In this document: one piece after another, positions 1 to 9,812 of the stretch | Layout of the letters: each line of letters opens with the position of its first letter | Numbering within the stretch: position 1 is the stretch's first letter | NCBI RefSeq assembly: GCF_900078545.1 | Contig: NZ_FLLS01000002.1 | Span: 372,001 to 436,000, forward strand | DNA length: 64,000 nt | Source: Olegusella massiliensis | Lineage (GTDB): Bacteria; Actinomycetota; Coriobacteriia; Coriobacteriales; Atopobiaceae | Direction of reading: 5' to 3' | Notes under the pieces: model-generated | Databases searched by the model: none | Seen by the model: only the letters and a program-made list of their open reading frames with translations | Told to the model about the DNA's origin: nothing | Program-made: the position numbers and the translations under genes

Positions 1-932
1 GCATTAACGATGGATCTCCCGACCATTGCATCGATATACTGCGTGACTACAAGAATCACTATCCAGAGCACATTGTTATCATCGACAAACAAAACGAGGG
101 TGTATGGCGTGGACGGTGGGACGGCATTCAAAAGGCCCGCGGAGAATATATTGGCTTCCTTGACAGTGATGACTATGCTGAACCTGATTTCGCTGAAAAA
201 CTTTATAACGCAGCCAAATCAGTTGATGCTGACCTTGCAGTCTGTGGGTTTAGCCGTATAGATATAGAGACTGGCAAAAAAATCACTCATGAAATGTGTA
301 AAGTTCGTCCCTCTTTCACAATCACTGATGATCCTGGCAGATTAATTGAAATGAATGGAGCACCCTGGAACAAGCTTTGGCGCGCATCGATACTACGCTC
401 TATACATGATCTCCAAGCTCCTCCAAAAGTACTTGACGACATGCTTTTTCAGATGCTAGCTTTTCTAAAAATGCATGGGACAGTCGTATTTACTCCTCAT
501 AGCCTTGTTAATTACATAATCCGTTTAGACTCCATTATCAATACAATCTCTTTGGAAAAACTGCAAACAGGCTACGATGCATTTGTGGAGGTGCGAGGAC
601 TTTATGAGGCAAATAACGCCAGTGAAAAACTGCTATATGCGTTTGACGCAGTGGCATTCGAACATTTAGGTATCTCAATGATGTTCCGTTTATCATGTGA
701 TAAGAACATCAATCTCTCCGATCAAATTAAAATCTGCACCAACTTCTTGAATCAGCATTTTCCCACGTGGAATCACAATCCATACATTAGCTTAGCTTAT
801 GCTCACAAACATGGCGGGGCATTTAAGCGTCTATGGATAGCCCAAAAAATTTATAAAACCCATTTACTTGGACCATTTCTTGCACTCTATCGCTTTGCCA
901 TCGATAAACTACATTTTGATGTGAAGTGGTAG
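1..932 (+). CDS. GT2 family glycosyltransferase, 5' end outside the window
   Basis: The open frame enters from the left edge (first full codon at base 3) and ends with TAG at 930-932, giving about 309 residues. It opens inside a GT-A fold with an INDGS motif, the usual nucleotide-sugar loop of GT2 enzymes, followed by an LDSDD metal-binding motif near residue 50. The rest is the variable acceptor half. The N-terminal strand-loop that carries the start codon is missing, so this is a truncated view and not a pseudogene. It converges on the next gene with a 16-base gap. It very probably transfers a sugar onto a lipid-linked or growing polymer in the cytoplasm; donor and acceptor cannot be read. 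An ATG at 294 lies in the same frame but after the catalytic motifs, so it is not the true start. Confidence 0.85.
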   Translation, partial: INDGSPDHCIDILRDYKNHYPEHIVIIDKQNEGVWRGRWDGIQKARGEYIGFLDSDDYAEPDFAEKLYNAAKSVDADLAVCGFSRIDIETGKKITHEMCKVRPSFTITDDPGRLIEMNGAPWNKLWRASILRSIHDLQAPPKVLDDMLFQMLAFLKMHGTVVFTPHSLVNYIIRLDSIINTISLEKLQTGYDAFVEVRGLYEANNASEKLLYAFDAVAFEHLGISMMFRLSCDKNINLSDQIKICTNFLNQHFPTWNHNPYISLAYAHKHGGAFKRLWIAQKIYKTHLLGPFLALYRFAIDKLHFDVKW

Positions 933-948
933 CGAGCATCTCGTTCAA

Positions 949-2892
949 TTACATAAGCCCTAATAAGAAGAGCAAGCGGACTGCCAGCTCTTCGCTGGGC
1001 TTTTGGCGCAAACGTTTTGCAAAGAAGGCTTTGCTGAGTCGTTTGCCGTCAAGCATACCATCAATGAGTGCGAGGTCATTCGAACTAAGCCTGCATGTAT
1101 AGCGTTCTCTAAAATGTCTGAGCTGATTTTTAATGTCGTCTAGTTGCCCTTTAGCAAAAAAAGTTCTTACACGAAACATCAGCAAAGATAAACCACTGCT
1201 ACCTGTAGGGCTAACGCTGGAGCTTAAACGACGATAGTCAAGCGAAGCAAAATTATCAAAACTAATTTCGCCTAAACCAGCAGCTACTAGTGCCATCCAC
1301 CAGTCATGCGTATATACTCCCTCACTACCATTTGCCAACAATTCTTGGACGAGAGTTCGATTCATGAGAGAGGTATTGCCCGAGCACACGCTTTCTACCA
1401 ACAAAGTTGGAAGTGCTACTCCAATTCGATTGAGCTGAGAGCGCTCAATGAAGTTCATCTCCTCATCGCAAAAATTGTACTCACTACAATACAGCTGAGG
1501 AATGGACTGGTTCCGACCTGCAATCACCCGCAGTGCACGACTAATTCTATCTGCATGCCATATATCATCTTGATCACAGAAGGCAACGAAGTCATAGCTA
1601 TCCCCGGGCATGGCAAGCGCATCAAGAAACGAACCTACCACACCTTTATTCTCCCCTGCCTTATAGCTCAAAAGTCCTTTTGTGGCATATTCTTTCAACA
1701 GCTTAAGCGTGTTATCTTTCGATCCATCATCACGCACAAAAAGATCTACCTTTTTATCCTGAGCAAGTACAGAATCAATTTGTTCAGACAGATATTTTTC
1801 TCCGTTATAGCTAGACATCACCACGGCTACACGAGCGCTGCTTACCAAAGGATCATCAAAACTGAGCACATCTACAGGATGCGAATCACGAGTCGACTTG
1901 GCTATATCGGCCTTGCGCCCCGCCTCATATAGTGCGAGTTCCCAATCCATGCCTATACGCATCGCAGGTGTTGCATTGAGCACATCATGAGCATGACACC
2001 AGCTGAGACGTTTGAGAGGTGGCAATGTCAAAAGCTTTGACATTCCCTCACACAGCTTTTTGTCCTCGGCACTCAAGACCTCACGATAACATTGCAAAAA
2101 AGCTGCCGCCTGCTGCATGCGCGCATCAAGGCCATCAAGCTGCTGGGCACGGGGCAGCAGCTTATGCATGTAGCTTCCTAGCTTTTGAGCAATACTTGCC
2201 GCAGAAGCAGAACTCGCACCAACTGAATTATCTCCGTGTTGGCGATACAACATTGTTGCTTCTGGCACATATCCAATGTGACCGAGAGCTGCAGCGGTCA
2301 GCATAAACCACCAGTCATGCATGATAACCAGAGTACGATTTTGAGGGAGACACATTACGTTATGGTAGAGCGCACGATTAGCAAGCATGACACAACCAGG
2401 GGAGACATTTTGCGCAAGTAAATTTGCGAGTGACACACGCTCAGGATTAAGTCCAGAAAAAACTTGAAACGATGGTGCTATAACTTCAAGTGACTCATCC
2501 ACAACAGCTAAATCAGAAAAGACAAGCAAGGGAACTTCTTTACCATACTGCTCCTCAAGACAACGCATTTCAGCCATCTCACGCTCAAGCTTATCGATGA
2601 GCCATACATCATCTTGATCACAAAATGCAAGGTAGGGAGCAGTCGCCCTTTCCACAAGGTCAAAAAAATTATCGCGTGCATTACCATGCGCATGAGTATT
2701 ACCCACATCACAGATTCTACTATCCTGTGCTGCATAGCGAGCCACTATAGCGGTCGTTGCGTCTTGGGACAAATCATCAGATAGCAGTAACTCCCAATTG
2801 CGGTAACTCTGCGCCAAGAGTGATTCAAGCTGACGCCCTATAAAACGCTCGCCATTGAAGCTTGCCAAAAGAATCTGGATTGAAGCAGCCAT
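949..2892 (-). CDS. tandem two-domain GT2 glycosyltransferase (rhamnosyltransferase-like)
   Basis: This is a 647-residue protein with two complete GT2 domains. Domain 1 (about residues 1-300) has LSDDLSQD and CDQDD at 91-95; domain 2 (about 354-647) has RDDGSKDNT and CDQDD at 439-443. Both carry an HDWW motif downstream, a combination typical of the GT2 subgroup that includes rhamnan and O-antigen rhamnosyltransferases. Both halves keep the DDxS and DxD residues, so both are probably active and may add two different linkages. AAGGTG five bases before the ATG fixes the start. It is transcribed away from the YfhO gene at 2983. The sugar specificity is inferred from subgroup resemblance only. 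Confidence 0.85.
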   Translation of the reverse strand: MAASIQILLASFNGERFIGRQLESLLAQSYRNWELLLSDDLSQDATTAIVARYAAQDSRICDVGNTHAHGNARDNFFDLVERATAPYLAFCDQDDVWLIDKLEREMAEMRCLEEQYGKEVPLLVFSDLAVVDESLEVIAPSFQVFSGLNPERVSLANLLAQNVSPGCVMLANRALYHNVMCLPQNRTLVIMHDWWFMLTAAALGHIGYVPEATMLYRQHGDNSVGASSASAASIAQKLGSYMHKLLPRAQQLDGLDARMQQAAAFLQCYREVLSAEDKKLCEGMSKLLTLPPLKRLSWCHAHDVLNATPAMRIGMDWELALYEAGRKADIAKSTRDSHPVDVLSFDDPLVSSARVAVVMSSYNGEKYLSEQIDSVLAQDKKVDLFVRDDGSKDNTLKLLKEYATKGLLSYKAGENKGVVGSFLDALAMPGDSYDFVAFCDQDDIWHADRISRALRVIAGRNQSIPQLYCSEYNFCDEEMNFIERSQLNRIGVALPTLLVESVCSGNTSLMNRTLVQELLANGSEGVYTHDWWMALVAAGLGEISFDNFASLDYRRLSSSVSPTGSSGLSLLMFRVRTFFAKGQLDDIKNQLRHFRERYTCRLSSNDLALIDGMLDGKRLSKAFFAKRLRQKPSEELAVRLLFLLGLM

Positions 2893-2982
2893 GTTTCACC
2901 TTAGTCATGCATAAACAACAAAATGCCATCCTATTACATTACTATGAAGACGACGCTTGTATCTCAAGAGCTTGGAGCCCGC

Positions 2983-5448
2983 ATGCATCTCAAAAATTAC
3001 CTCTACCTGACTTGGATAGCTCTTGCTTCCTTCGTACTTTTCCTTTTCTGTTGTCGCCATTCTAGGCGACTACTAACTAAAGAAAAACAGCGAAGTAGTT
3101 TCGAGATGCTTGTTCTCCTTTCAATATTAGTTTTAGGCACAGCAACCATTCTTGGAAATCAAATCCTTGGTACAGCTAACCTTACTCTTGGCTTCAGAAG
3201 CAGCGCAAACGATACATTTGATCAATATATTCCTTACTATCTTGACATTATTCATAATGCACAAGCTGGAGCTTTGCCTTTTTGGTCTCATCATTTTGGC
3301 ATGGGATCAAGCTTCCTTGCCAATCAAGAATGGTTGATGGATCCGTTTAATCTTGTTTTAATCCCTCTTTGCCTTAGCTTTGGTGAAGAATTTCTTGCTC
3401 AAGCAATCGCCATTACCTTCGCCTGTCGTGTGCTCTGTGCTGGTTTTTTCTTCTCACATTTTTTGACTCGTTTTTGTTTAACTCCTCTTGCACGTATTTT
3501 TGGTGCTTCTAGCTATGCTTTTGCCGGCTACATCTTTACTGTGGGCAAGCATTATTTCTTTGGGACCGCTTGGGTACTACTGCCGCTTATAGTGCTCGGT
3601 CTCGAAGATCTCATGAGGCGCAAATCAGCTGGATCATTCGCACTTGTGAGCGTTACTACTGCAATTTTTATTTGTTTTAGTGTCTACTTTGCGTTTATGA
3701 CACTTATTTTCTCACCCATTTATGTTGCATTACGCCTTCTGGCCATAACTGAGGAAGGCAAGAAAGGGCATTATTGCCAGCGTTTCTTACTGTGTTCAGC
3801 ATCGGTGCTCACTGGCGTCTTATTGAGCGGAGTCATGCTTTTTCCAACTGCCTATTATATTATCGCCGAGACAAGCCGCGTAGGTGGAACAACGGCTTCA
3901 TCAAAGGGCACGGCCTTTAGTATGCTATCGAGCTTTATTTCACCTCATGGTATTGGTTTCATATTTAGCAGACTTATGGGTAGCGCACTTATAAGCGTGG
4001 GTACAAATTATCAATTTATGCCCAATAATAACGAACTAGAATTTTTTCAAGGTGGCTTAGGCTGCGGTGTATATATCTTATTAGGTCAATATCTCTATTG
4101 GATATACGGCCAGACAAGCATGAGACATCGCATTGCTACTACGCTTGGTTTGCTTTTTATTGCATTCTACTCATTTAACTTCTTTTTTCCCTCACTCATT
4201 ACAATATTTCGCTACCCCACCTACCGAGCCTCTCTCACAATAGATGCGATGCTTATTTGCGCAATGGCAATAGGACTTGAGAAAGGTTTTATTGAACGTC
4301 AGCCCGCACCTGTTCCACTCGGCCTCTCTATACTTTTCTCTGCCTTTATACTCACGTGGTCCTTATATAACACTATCAATTCCCGCTTGCAGTGCATGCT
4401 TTTTATTACGGTTCTGGCACTTTCAATACTATTAATCATCCTTTTCTTTAAAAAACAAACCTGGATTGGAGTACTTACCATAGGCCTCTGTGTGCTATTT
4501 ATTTCGAGTTCTCTCGTAGATTCCTTCTCAGAAATTAATCGCAATCCACGCATAGTGCAAAGCGATAAATTCCCGCCAGCTGCTAACCAAGCACTCAATA
4601 AGGACACAATAACTGCTCTATCAAAGTTACGGTCCCGTGACGATAGCTTCTATCGAGTGGAGCGCGATTTTCATAATCTGACAAAATGGAATGATGCCCT
4701 AAGTTTTAACTATGCAGGCATTTCTAGTTATAACAGTGCCGAGGATGGAGAACTGGGAGATTTCTTTAATCAGCTCTGGCCGGCAGCAATATCTCACCAT
4801 ACGAATAATTTTAGTTGTTATATCTTCCCTATAGACTCCACCAGCTCACGCATGATGGCTGTTACTGGCGTTCGCTATCTCATCTGCCAAACTCCACTGC
4901 CACCATACACAAGCTGGGCAAAGCAGATTGAAGAAGTTAATGGTTTGCATATCTATGAAATAAGTTTTGAGGGCAATACGGTAAGTCCACTCTATCTTAG
5001 GAGTTCCGCACTCAGCCAGTCGGACGCAAAGAAATTGAGTATTACACAGCGACAAGAAGCCCTCGATACCAGCATCATTGTAGAAGATGATCAGCTAGGC
5101 TTAGTTGATATCACTTCGAATCAACAAAAAATTGAAGCAGATGTACAGCTCAAATGTGCTAGTGATAATTCTATCAGTGGCATTATCGATACCAATAGGG
5201 GCGGAGTTGCTTGCCTTTCTATACCTCATACAAAAGGTTGGAATCTCACCCTTGATGGCAAGCCGTTAGAAATTTTCTCAGCAAATTATGGTTTTATTGG
5301 CTTTAATTGCCCAGCAGGCAGACATGTTCTCTACGCCTCCTATACCCCCGCCGGTCTCATTCCTGGAGTACTAACAAGCATTGCAGGAGCCATCTGCTCG
5401 GTCGCTTTCGTTGTTTACCTACATAAGCAAAGAGTTCGTTGTCGATGA
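2983..5448 (+). CDS. YfhO-family polytopic membrane protein (GT-C-like)
   Basis: This 821-residue protein has about a dozen hydrophobic segments and a soluble C-terminal region of about 200 residues before a last membrane helix. The FDQYIPYYLD and HFGMGSSF segments after the first helices, and the final GWNLTLDG...GFIGFNCPAGRH stretch, are hallmarks of the YfhO family (Pfam PF09586). Bacillus and Listeria YfhO-type proteins are linked to glycosylation of lipoteichoic or wall teichoic acid outside the membrane. GGAG six bases before the ATG at 2983 supports this start; an in-frame ATG at 2923 has no ribosome site. A paralogue lies at 38946-41630. The probable role is transfer of a polyprenyl-phosphate sugar onto a surface polymer (inference). 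Confidence 0.8.
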   Translation: MHLKNYLYLTWIALASFVLFLFCCRHSRRLLTKEKQRSSFEMLVLLSILVLGTATILGNQILGTANLTLGFRSSANDTFDQYIPYYLDIIHNAQAGALPFWSHHFGMGSSFLANQEWLMDPFNLVLIPLCLSFGEEFLAQAIAITFACRVLCAGFFFSHFLTRFCLTPLARIFGASSYAFAGYIFTVGKHYFFGTAWVLLPLIVLGLEDLMRRKSAGSFALVSVTTAIFICFSVYFAFMTLIFSPIYVALRLLAITEEGKKGHYCQRFLLCSASVLTGVLLSGVMLFPTAYYIIAETSRVGGTTASSKGTAFSMLSSFISPHGIGFIFSRLMGSALISVGTNYQFMPNNNELEFFQGGLGCGVYILLGQYLYWIYGQTSMRHRIATTLGLLFIAFYSFNFFFPSLITIFRYPTYRASLTIDAMLICAMAIGLEKGFIERQPAPVPLGLSILFSAFILTWSLYNTINSRLQCMLFITVLALSILLIILFFKKQTWIGVLTIGLCVLFISSSLVDSFSEINRNPRIVQSDKFPPAANQALNKDTITALSKLRSRDDSFYRVERDFHNLTKWNDALSFNYAGISSYNSAEDGELGDFFNQLWPAAISHHTNNFSCYIFPIDSTSSRMMAVTGVRYLICQTPLPPYTSWAKQIEEVNGLHIYEISFEGNTVSPLYLRSSALSQSDAKKLSITQRQEALDTSIIVEDDQLGLVDITSNQQKIEADVQLKCASDNSISGIIDTNRGGVACLSIPHTKGWNLTLDGKPLEIFSANYGFIGFNCPAGRHVLYASYTPAGLIPGVLTSIAGAICSVAFVVYLHKQRVRCR

Positions 5449-5482
5449 AGACGCTCAAAATGATTACAGAACGCGCGACGCA

Positions 5483-7303
5483 CTATGAAGTTTTTCTCGT
5501 TAGGCCAGGAAGACATACCCAGACTGGAGCAGAAAATATCAGCGGAGACATATAACGAAAGAGAACAACCGGACCAAGCATAAGGGTAATAAGTAAACCC
5601 AGACAAAGAGCGAGAGGGACAGCCATCTGTTTCTTTTGTTCGCATATTGCATGAGCGAGTACCAATAGCAATGCCCATACATAAAGTCCCGATTTACAAA
5701 TCTGAGCTAAGAGTGGCGTATGAACATAGGGCATCTTCCATCGCTGCTCATCTTTTGGGAATACCTTATCTCCAAATAATTTATCAAGCATCTGCTTATA
5801 TAGAGGAAACTTACTTTGTCGTTCAATGGTTATATAGTCAGAACCCGGAAGTGAAAAATTAGCATAGTCAATATAAGCATGAGCCATTTTGGCATCGTAA
5901 TACTTTATATCTGGATACCATAAGCCATAAGTTAGCTCAAGGTGAGCTAGGATATAACTGCGTGGATACTTCAATCCTAAATTTGCCCAATACCCTATAA
6001 AACTCTGCGGATTCGCGCCAATCAACTCTGTGTTAAGGTGTGCTTTATATTGATCTGAAATCCTATTGTCGCGAAAATAATTATGGGACGTGAGAAAACT
6101 CTCGGGCATATACGTATAAAGCTGCTGAAGCTCCTTCTCGGAAAGAGAATCTTTCTCATAGTTCCATACGCGCGCAAGTTGTGTAGCTGGCACGCTCATC
6201 ATTTCCGTAATAGTAGTATCTTTTTTTGCTCCCATTGAGCTCAATATCGGGCCGTGGAACAGCAAATAAGCTACACATGCCAGTGAAACAATAGAAAACA
6301 GCTTTAAACGCCACACTTTTGGCGATACAAAGGCAAGCATAACTAAAACAAACACTAAAGCATAAAACCCGTTGTTACGACACAGGCAGAGAAAAAGAAT
6401 CCAACATACCGTTCGAGCAGGATATTGCCAGGATTGCCAAAATTTCTCTGGCTCGTTGGTTGCTATAAAGAACAGCATGATGCACATTGCAAAGGCTGCC
6501 ATAAAGGGTGCATCTTGTAAAACAGAAATAGAAATGATGGCCAGACCCAAATTTAAGCAAAAGAATCCTGTACTCAATCCCAATACCCTATAGCCCATAC
6601 GGGTATTTAAAAAATTAAGAATGCGCCACACTACATAGAGAACAAAAGCGAGCTGCAACAGAGTGAGTGTAGCAAATCCCAATTCATACGTGCCAGTGAT
6701 ACTCCAGCTTGTATGAACAAAAAGATAAAAGAGCGCCTGGTAGGGAATAGACCATTTTGACTGTAATATACCGTGACTTATTGCTCGATACCATTCAGGA
6801 GAATCGGCCTCATAGATGCCTGGCCAGAGCGCAAGCCATGTAGCAAACCACACAATACATATCAGAATAAATGCCAGGTAAACATACTTTTTACGAGCGG
6901 GGCAATCTGTGCCTCCCCATTCGCTCATTAATTCCAATATGCATAGTATTAAAGGAAAGAAACTAAATGCATAAAGAAGGATATTTTCTAACACTAGTCT
7001 TAGACAAACAGATTTATCCTGCCAGATAAACTGAGTCCCTAAAGACATGAACAGAGAAAACACGACGCTTAAAACTACCGAAGAAAAAAGATATCTCCCC
7101 GTATGTTTTGTGATAAAAATACGTTTCCACAAAAAGAAGAATGCAAAACAGAGAATAGGCAGTACCAATGAACCTTGGATGCTTTTCTGAGCGGTATAAG
7201 ATGCAAGATAGCGAAGGACTCCGCAAGAGGATATCAGGGCAGAGAAAAGAATGAGAGCTGTCATCTTATGAAGTTCCACTCTATTCACTCTATAACTCTG
7301 CAT
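5483..7303 (-). CDS. DUF6020-type polytopic membrane protein, GT-C-like (last gene of the amino-sugar operon)
   Basis: This 606-residue protein has about 12 membrane spans. Conserved features shared with the two paralogues at 42342 and 45916 are WPGIYEADS after the first third, a CRNNGFY motif in a mid-protein helix, SVPATQLARV after it, and a large extracellular loop with NPQSFIGYW. An acidic residue in the first external loop (the ED of IYEAD) and an RNNG helix fit a GT-C transferase that uses lipid-phosphate sugars. It sits at the end of the minus operon that begins at 11349, three bases downstream of the ArnC-like gene, so it is the natural candidate for the enzyme that attaches the flipped amino-sugar. 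No strong ribosome site precedes the ATG at 7303; ATG 7264 is an alternative. The function is inferred. Confidence 0.75.
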   Translation of the reverse strand: MQSYRVNRVELHKMTALILFSALISSCGVLRYLASYTAQKSIQGSLVLPILCFAFFFLWKRIFITKHTGRYLFSSVVLSVVFSLFMSLGTQFIWQDKSVCLRLVLENILLYAFSFFPLILCILELMSEWGGTDCPARKKYVYLAFILICIVWFATWLALWPGIYEADSPEWYRAISHGILQSKWSIPYQALFYLFVHTSWSITGTYELGFATLTLLQLAFVLYVVWRILNFLNTRMGYRVLGLSTGFFCLNLGLAIISISVLQDAPFMAAFAMCIMLFFIATNEPEKFWQSWQYPARTVCWILFLCLCRNNGFYALVFVLVMLAFVSPKVWRLKLFSIVSLACVAYLLFHGPILSSMGAKKDTTITEMMSVPATQLARVWNYEKDSLSEKELQQLYTYMPESFLTSHNYFRDNRISDQYKAHLNTELIGANPQSFIGYWANLGLKYPRSYILAHLELTYGLWYPDIKYYDAKMAHAYIDYANFSLPGSDYITIERQSKFPLYKQMLDKLFGDKVFPKDEQRWKMPYVHTPLLAQICKSGLYVWALLLVLAHAICEQKKQMAVPLALCLGLLITLMLGPVVLFRYMSPLIFSAPVWVCLPGLTRKTS

Positions 7304-7306
7304 TTA

Positions 7307-8278
7307 CTAACCAACTTCTGAATGTCGAGGTTTAATCTTTTTCTCTGCAGGAAGGTTGACCGTATCATGAACTACATATTGTGGTGTTGAATTAACCGAA
7401 AGCACGATATTGCCCACGTACTCGCCAATCATCCCCAAAGAAAAAAGTATCATGCCAAAGAAGAATAGTAGTAAACAGATGATAGAGGCCCACCCCGCTG
7501 GCATATGAGGATCAGTCATTTTTTGAATGATAACGACAATTCCTGCAACAAAACCCACCACAACAAAAAACATGCCCATCCAAAAAACCATGCGGAGCGG
7601 GAGCTTCGTGTAATTAAAGTATGAAAGCCATAAGTTAATTAACTTCCTAAGGGTATAGCCAGAGCTTCCATATTCGCGCTGGTGATGTTTAACCGTCACA
7701 TTACCAATTCGAGTGGTCATACGAGTGAAGAGTGCATCTACAAAGGGATTGTAATTATGAAACTTAATCATCTGGCTTTTTATTTGGGATGTACACATCC
7801 AAAAACTTGACGTCTTCATATCTGCGGGTTGATCAAGCAGAATATTTCCCGTAACCTTATTGAGCCAACTCGAAAAACGCTTAATTGGACTTAACGAGGG
7901 TCTCTCTTCAAAGACACCATATACCACATCGTACTCACCACTTTCCATTGCATCAAGCAGTAAGGGAATTTGAGATGGGTGTGTCTGCAAATCATCATCC
8001 ATGCAAAGCACCAAATCTCCCTCAGCATAATTAAGCGCACACATTAAAGCACTGTGCTGACCAAAGTTACGCATGAGACAGATTCCGTGAACATTAGGAT
8101 GTGCAAGTGAAAGCTCGCAAATCTTGTTATATGTCTTATCGGGGGGATTGTCATTGACTAATATGAACTCACAGTCATACGTATGAGTTTTTTCAAACTC
8201 AGTCTGTGTCAATTGAACAACATCAGCAAGACTTTTCTCCGAATGAAAACAAGGCACTATAACTGAAACGAGCACACT
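7307..8278 (-). CDS. ArnC/GtrB-like polyprenyl-phosphate glycosyltransferase
   Basis: The N-terminal part is a GT2 domain (SVIVPCFHSEKS, then MDDDLQTHPSQIP, the DDDLQ signature of DPM1-like enzymes). Two C-terminal membrane helices around residues 225-300 complete the layout of ArnC, GtrB and related enzymes that load a sugar onto undecaprenyl phosphate. I chose the GTG at 8278 (323 residues, the length of ArnC) because an AGGGG ribosome site lies just upstream of it; a GTG at 8314 gives 12 extra residues. One oddity is that the usual DDGS loop reads NDNPPD. It lies between the aminotransferase and the DUF6020 gene in the same operon, so the expected product is undecaprenyl-phosphate amino-sugar on the inner membrane face. 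Confidence 0.88.
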   Translation of the reverse strand, partial: SVLVSVIVPCFHSEKSLADVVQLTQTEFEKTHTYDCEFILVNDNPPDKTYNKICELSLAHPNVHGICLMRNFGQHSALMCALNYAEGDLVLCMDDDLQTHPSQIPLLLDAMESGEYDVVYGVFEERPSLSPIKRFSSWLNKVTGNILLDQPADMKTSSFWMCTSQIKSQMIKFHNYNPFVDALFTRMTTRIGNVTVKHHQREYGSSGYTLRKLINLWLSYFNYTKLPLRMVFWMGMFFVVVGFVAGIVVIIQKMTDPHMPAGWASIICLLLFFFGMILFSLGMIGEYVGNIVLSVNSTPQYVVHDTVNLPAEKKIKPRHSEVG

Positions 8279-8317
8279 ATCCCCCTGAACCAGTATTCGT
8301 AATCTTGGAAACACTCA

Positions 8318-9454
8318 CTAGCGATTATGGTAAAAAGACGAGACTGCAGTAACAATTGCCCGTCTATCTTCATCAGCTAAATTGAAATACATGGGTAGAC
8401 GCACCAAACGCTCACTTTCACGTGTCGTAAACTCATCTTTTCCATGAAAACGACCAAACATCCTGCCTGCCGGGGCTGAATGTAAAGGAATATAGTGAAA
8501 AGTTGCTTGAATATTTCGCTCCTTAAGGTAGGAAATTAATGCAGTTCTTTCGCTAAGGTCAGCGCATTTAATATAAAACATATGTGCATTATGAACACAC
8601 TCATTTGGAATATGAGGGAGTTCGATATCTCCCTTTTTGGCAATTGGCTGCAACTTTTCCCAGTAATAATTCCAAGTATTAAGTCGATTATCATTAATTC
8701 TATCTGCAAACTGAAGCTGACCCCAGAGATACGCAGCATTGATATCACTAGGAAGATAACTCGATCCTCGGTCTACCCACGTATACTTATCAACTTGGCC
8801 GCGGAAGAAACGCTGTCGATTGGTCCCTTTTTCACGAATAATTTCTGCACGGTCATTAAAAGCAGAATCATTAATAACTAGAGCACCACCTTCACCCATA
8901 GAGTAATTTTTAGTTTCATGAAAAGAGTAACAACCAAAAGTACCGATGGTGCCCAATGCACGACCTTTATAACTACTCATGACCGCTTGCGCCGCATCTT
9001 CTACAACCAAAAGATTATATTTGCTTGCAATGTCCATAATGCTATCCATTTCGCAAGCAACGCCAGCATAATGTACTGGCACGATAACTCGCGTGCGATT
9101 GGTAATGGCGGCTTCGATTTTTGTCTCGTCGAGATTCATGGTGTCAGGACGGACATCAACAAACACTAAAGTTGCACCAACCATCTGAAAGGCGGTAGCT
9201 GTAGAAGAAAAAGTAAAACTTGGAAGTATTACTTCATCACCAGGTTGAAGATTGCACAGAATAGCAGCCATTTCAAGCGCGGTAGTACCCGAAGTGGTCA
9301 GCAGTGTTTTTTGAGCTTTAAAACGCTTTTCAAGCCACGCATGACAACGCTTAGTGAACGGACCATCACCACTAATTTTATGATTATCCTCCACAGCTTC
9401 ACGCACAAAAGCCATCTCACTACCAATAAAAGGCGGTACATTAAAATTAATCAT
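8318..9454 (-). CDS. WecE/RffA-like sugar-nucleotide aminotransferase (DegT/DnrJ/EryC1 family)
   Basis: This is a 378-residue PLP enzyme that resembles WecE (RffA), which makes TDP-4-amino-4,6-dideoxy-galactose from TDP-4-keto-6-deoxy-glucose with glutamate. The SGTTAL phosphate-binding segment (about 55-60), VEDAAQA with the cofactor aspartate at 153, and SFHETKNYSMGEGG with the Schiff-base lysine at 182 are all intact. The start is the ATG at 9454, seven bases after GGGAG; it overlaps the stop of the preceding small gene as TAATG, which implies translational coupling. The TDP-sugar precursor enzymes (RmlA, RmlB) are not in this window. An ArnB-type UDP-4-keto-pentose substrate is possible but the sequence looks closer to WecE. 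Confidence 0.88.
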   Translation of the reverse strand: MINFNVPPFIGSEMAFVREAVEDNHKISGDGPFTKRCHAWLEKRFKAQKTLLTTSGTTALEMAAILCNLQPGDEVILPSFTFSSTATAFQMVGATLVFVDVRPDTMNLDETKIEAAITNRTRVIVPVHYAGVACEMDSIMDIASKYNLLVVEDAAQAVMSSYKGRALGTIGTFGCYSFHETKNYSMGEGGALVINDSAFNDRAEIIREKGTNRQRFFRGQVDKYTWVDRGSSYLPSDINAAYLWGQLQFADRINDNRLNTWNYYWEKLQPIAKKGDIELPHIPNECVHNAHMFYIKCADLSERTALISYLKERNIQATFHYIPLHSAPAGRMFGRFHGKDEFTTRESERLVRLPMYFNLADEDRRAIVTAVSSFYHNR

Positions 9455-9810
9455 TACGCTACTCCCAGTGAATAAATGGCAATGCCGCACATGATAAGAA
9501 ACAATGCTACGTACTTCCGCAGATTCATTTTCTCATGAAAGATTGTAACGCCAAAAATAGTTACATAGATATAGCTGGTAGCCTCCAATATAGGACCCAT
9601 TGAAAGAGGGATACCTCTATATGCAAGAATCGACATGATAGTTGACCCCACAAAAATAGTGTATCCCCCAATTACAAGCGGATTTAGATATTCTTTTATC
9701 GTTGAGCTGTACTGCTTCATTGCAGATTTCTTGAGTAACACCTGTGCCACTGCTGCAATAAACACCCCAAAAAGCAATGCAAAGACATAGCGTAGGTCAG
9801 CCTTCTCCAT
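9454..9810 (-). CDS. small EamA/SMR-type membrane protein, probable half of a lipid-sugar flippase (ArnE/ArnF-like)
   Basis: This 118-residue protein has four membrane helices, a QVLLKKSA motif after helix 1 and GPILEATSYIYV in helix 3, as in small EamA/SMR proteins. It is the second of two adjacent four-helix genes, the same arrangement as arnE-arnF, whose products flip undecaprenyl-phosphate aminoarabinose across the membrane. A GGAAGG site precedes the ATG at 9810, only two bases after the stop of its partner, and its own stop overlaps the aminotransferase start. A drug-efflux pair such as EbrAB is the alternative, but the position between an aminotransferase and an ATP-grasp gene, with an ArnC-like gene in the same operon, favours a lipid-sugar flippase. 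Confidence 0.75.
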   Translation of the reverse strand: MEKADLRYVFALLFGVFIAAVAQVLLKKSAMKQYSSTIKEYLNPLVIGGYTIFVGSTIMSILAYRGIPLSMGPILEATSYIYVTIFGVTIFHEKMNLRKYVALFLIMCGIAIYSLGVA

Positions 9811-9812
9811 AG

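Noticed and set aside
10-261. An 83-codon plus-strand frame starting ATG at the left edge
   Set aside because: The overlapping frame from base 3 gives an unbroken GT2 sequence with INDGS and DSDD motifs, so the ATG frame is only a shadow.
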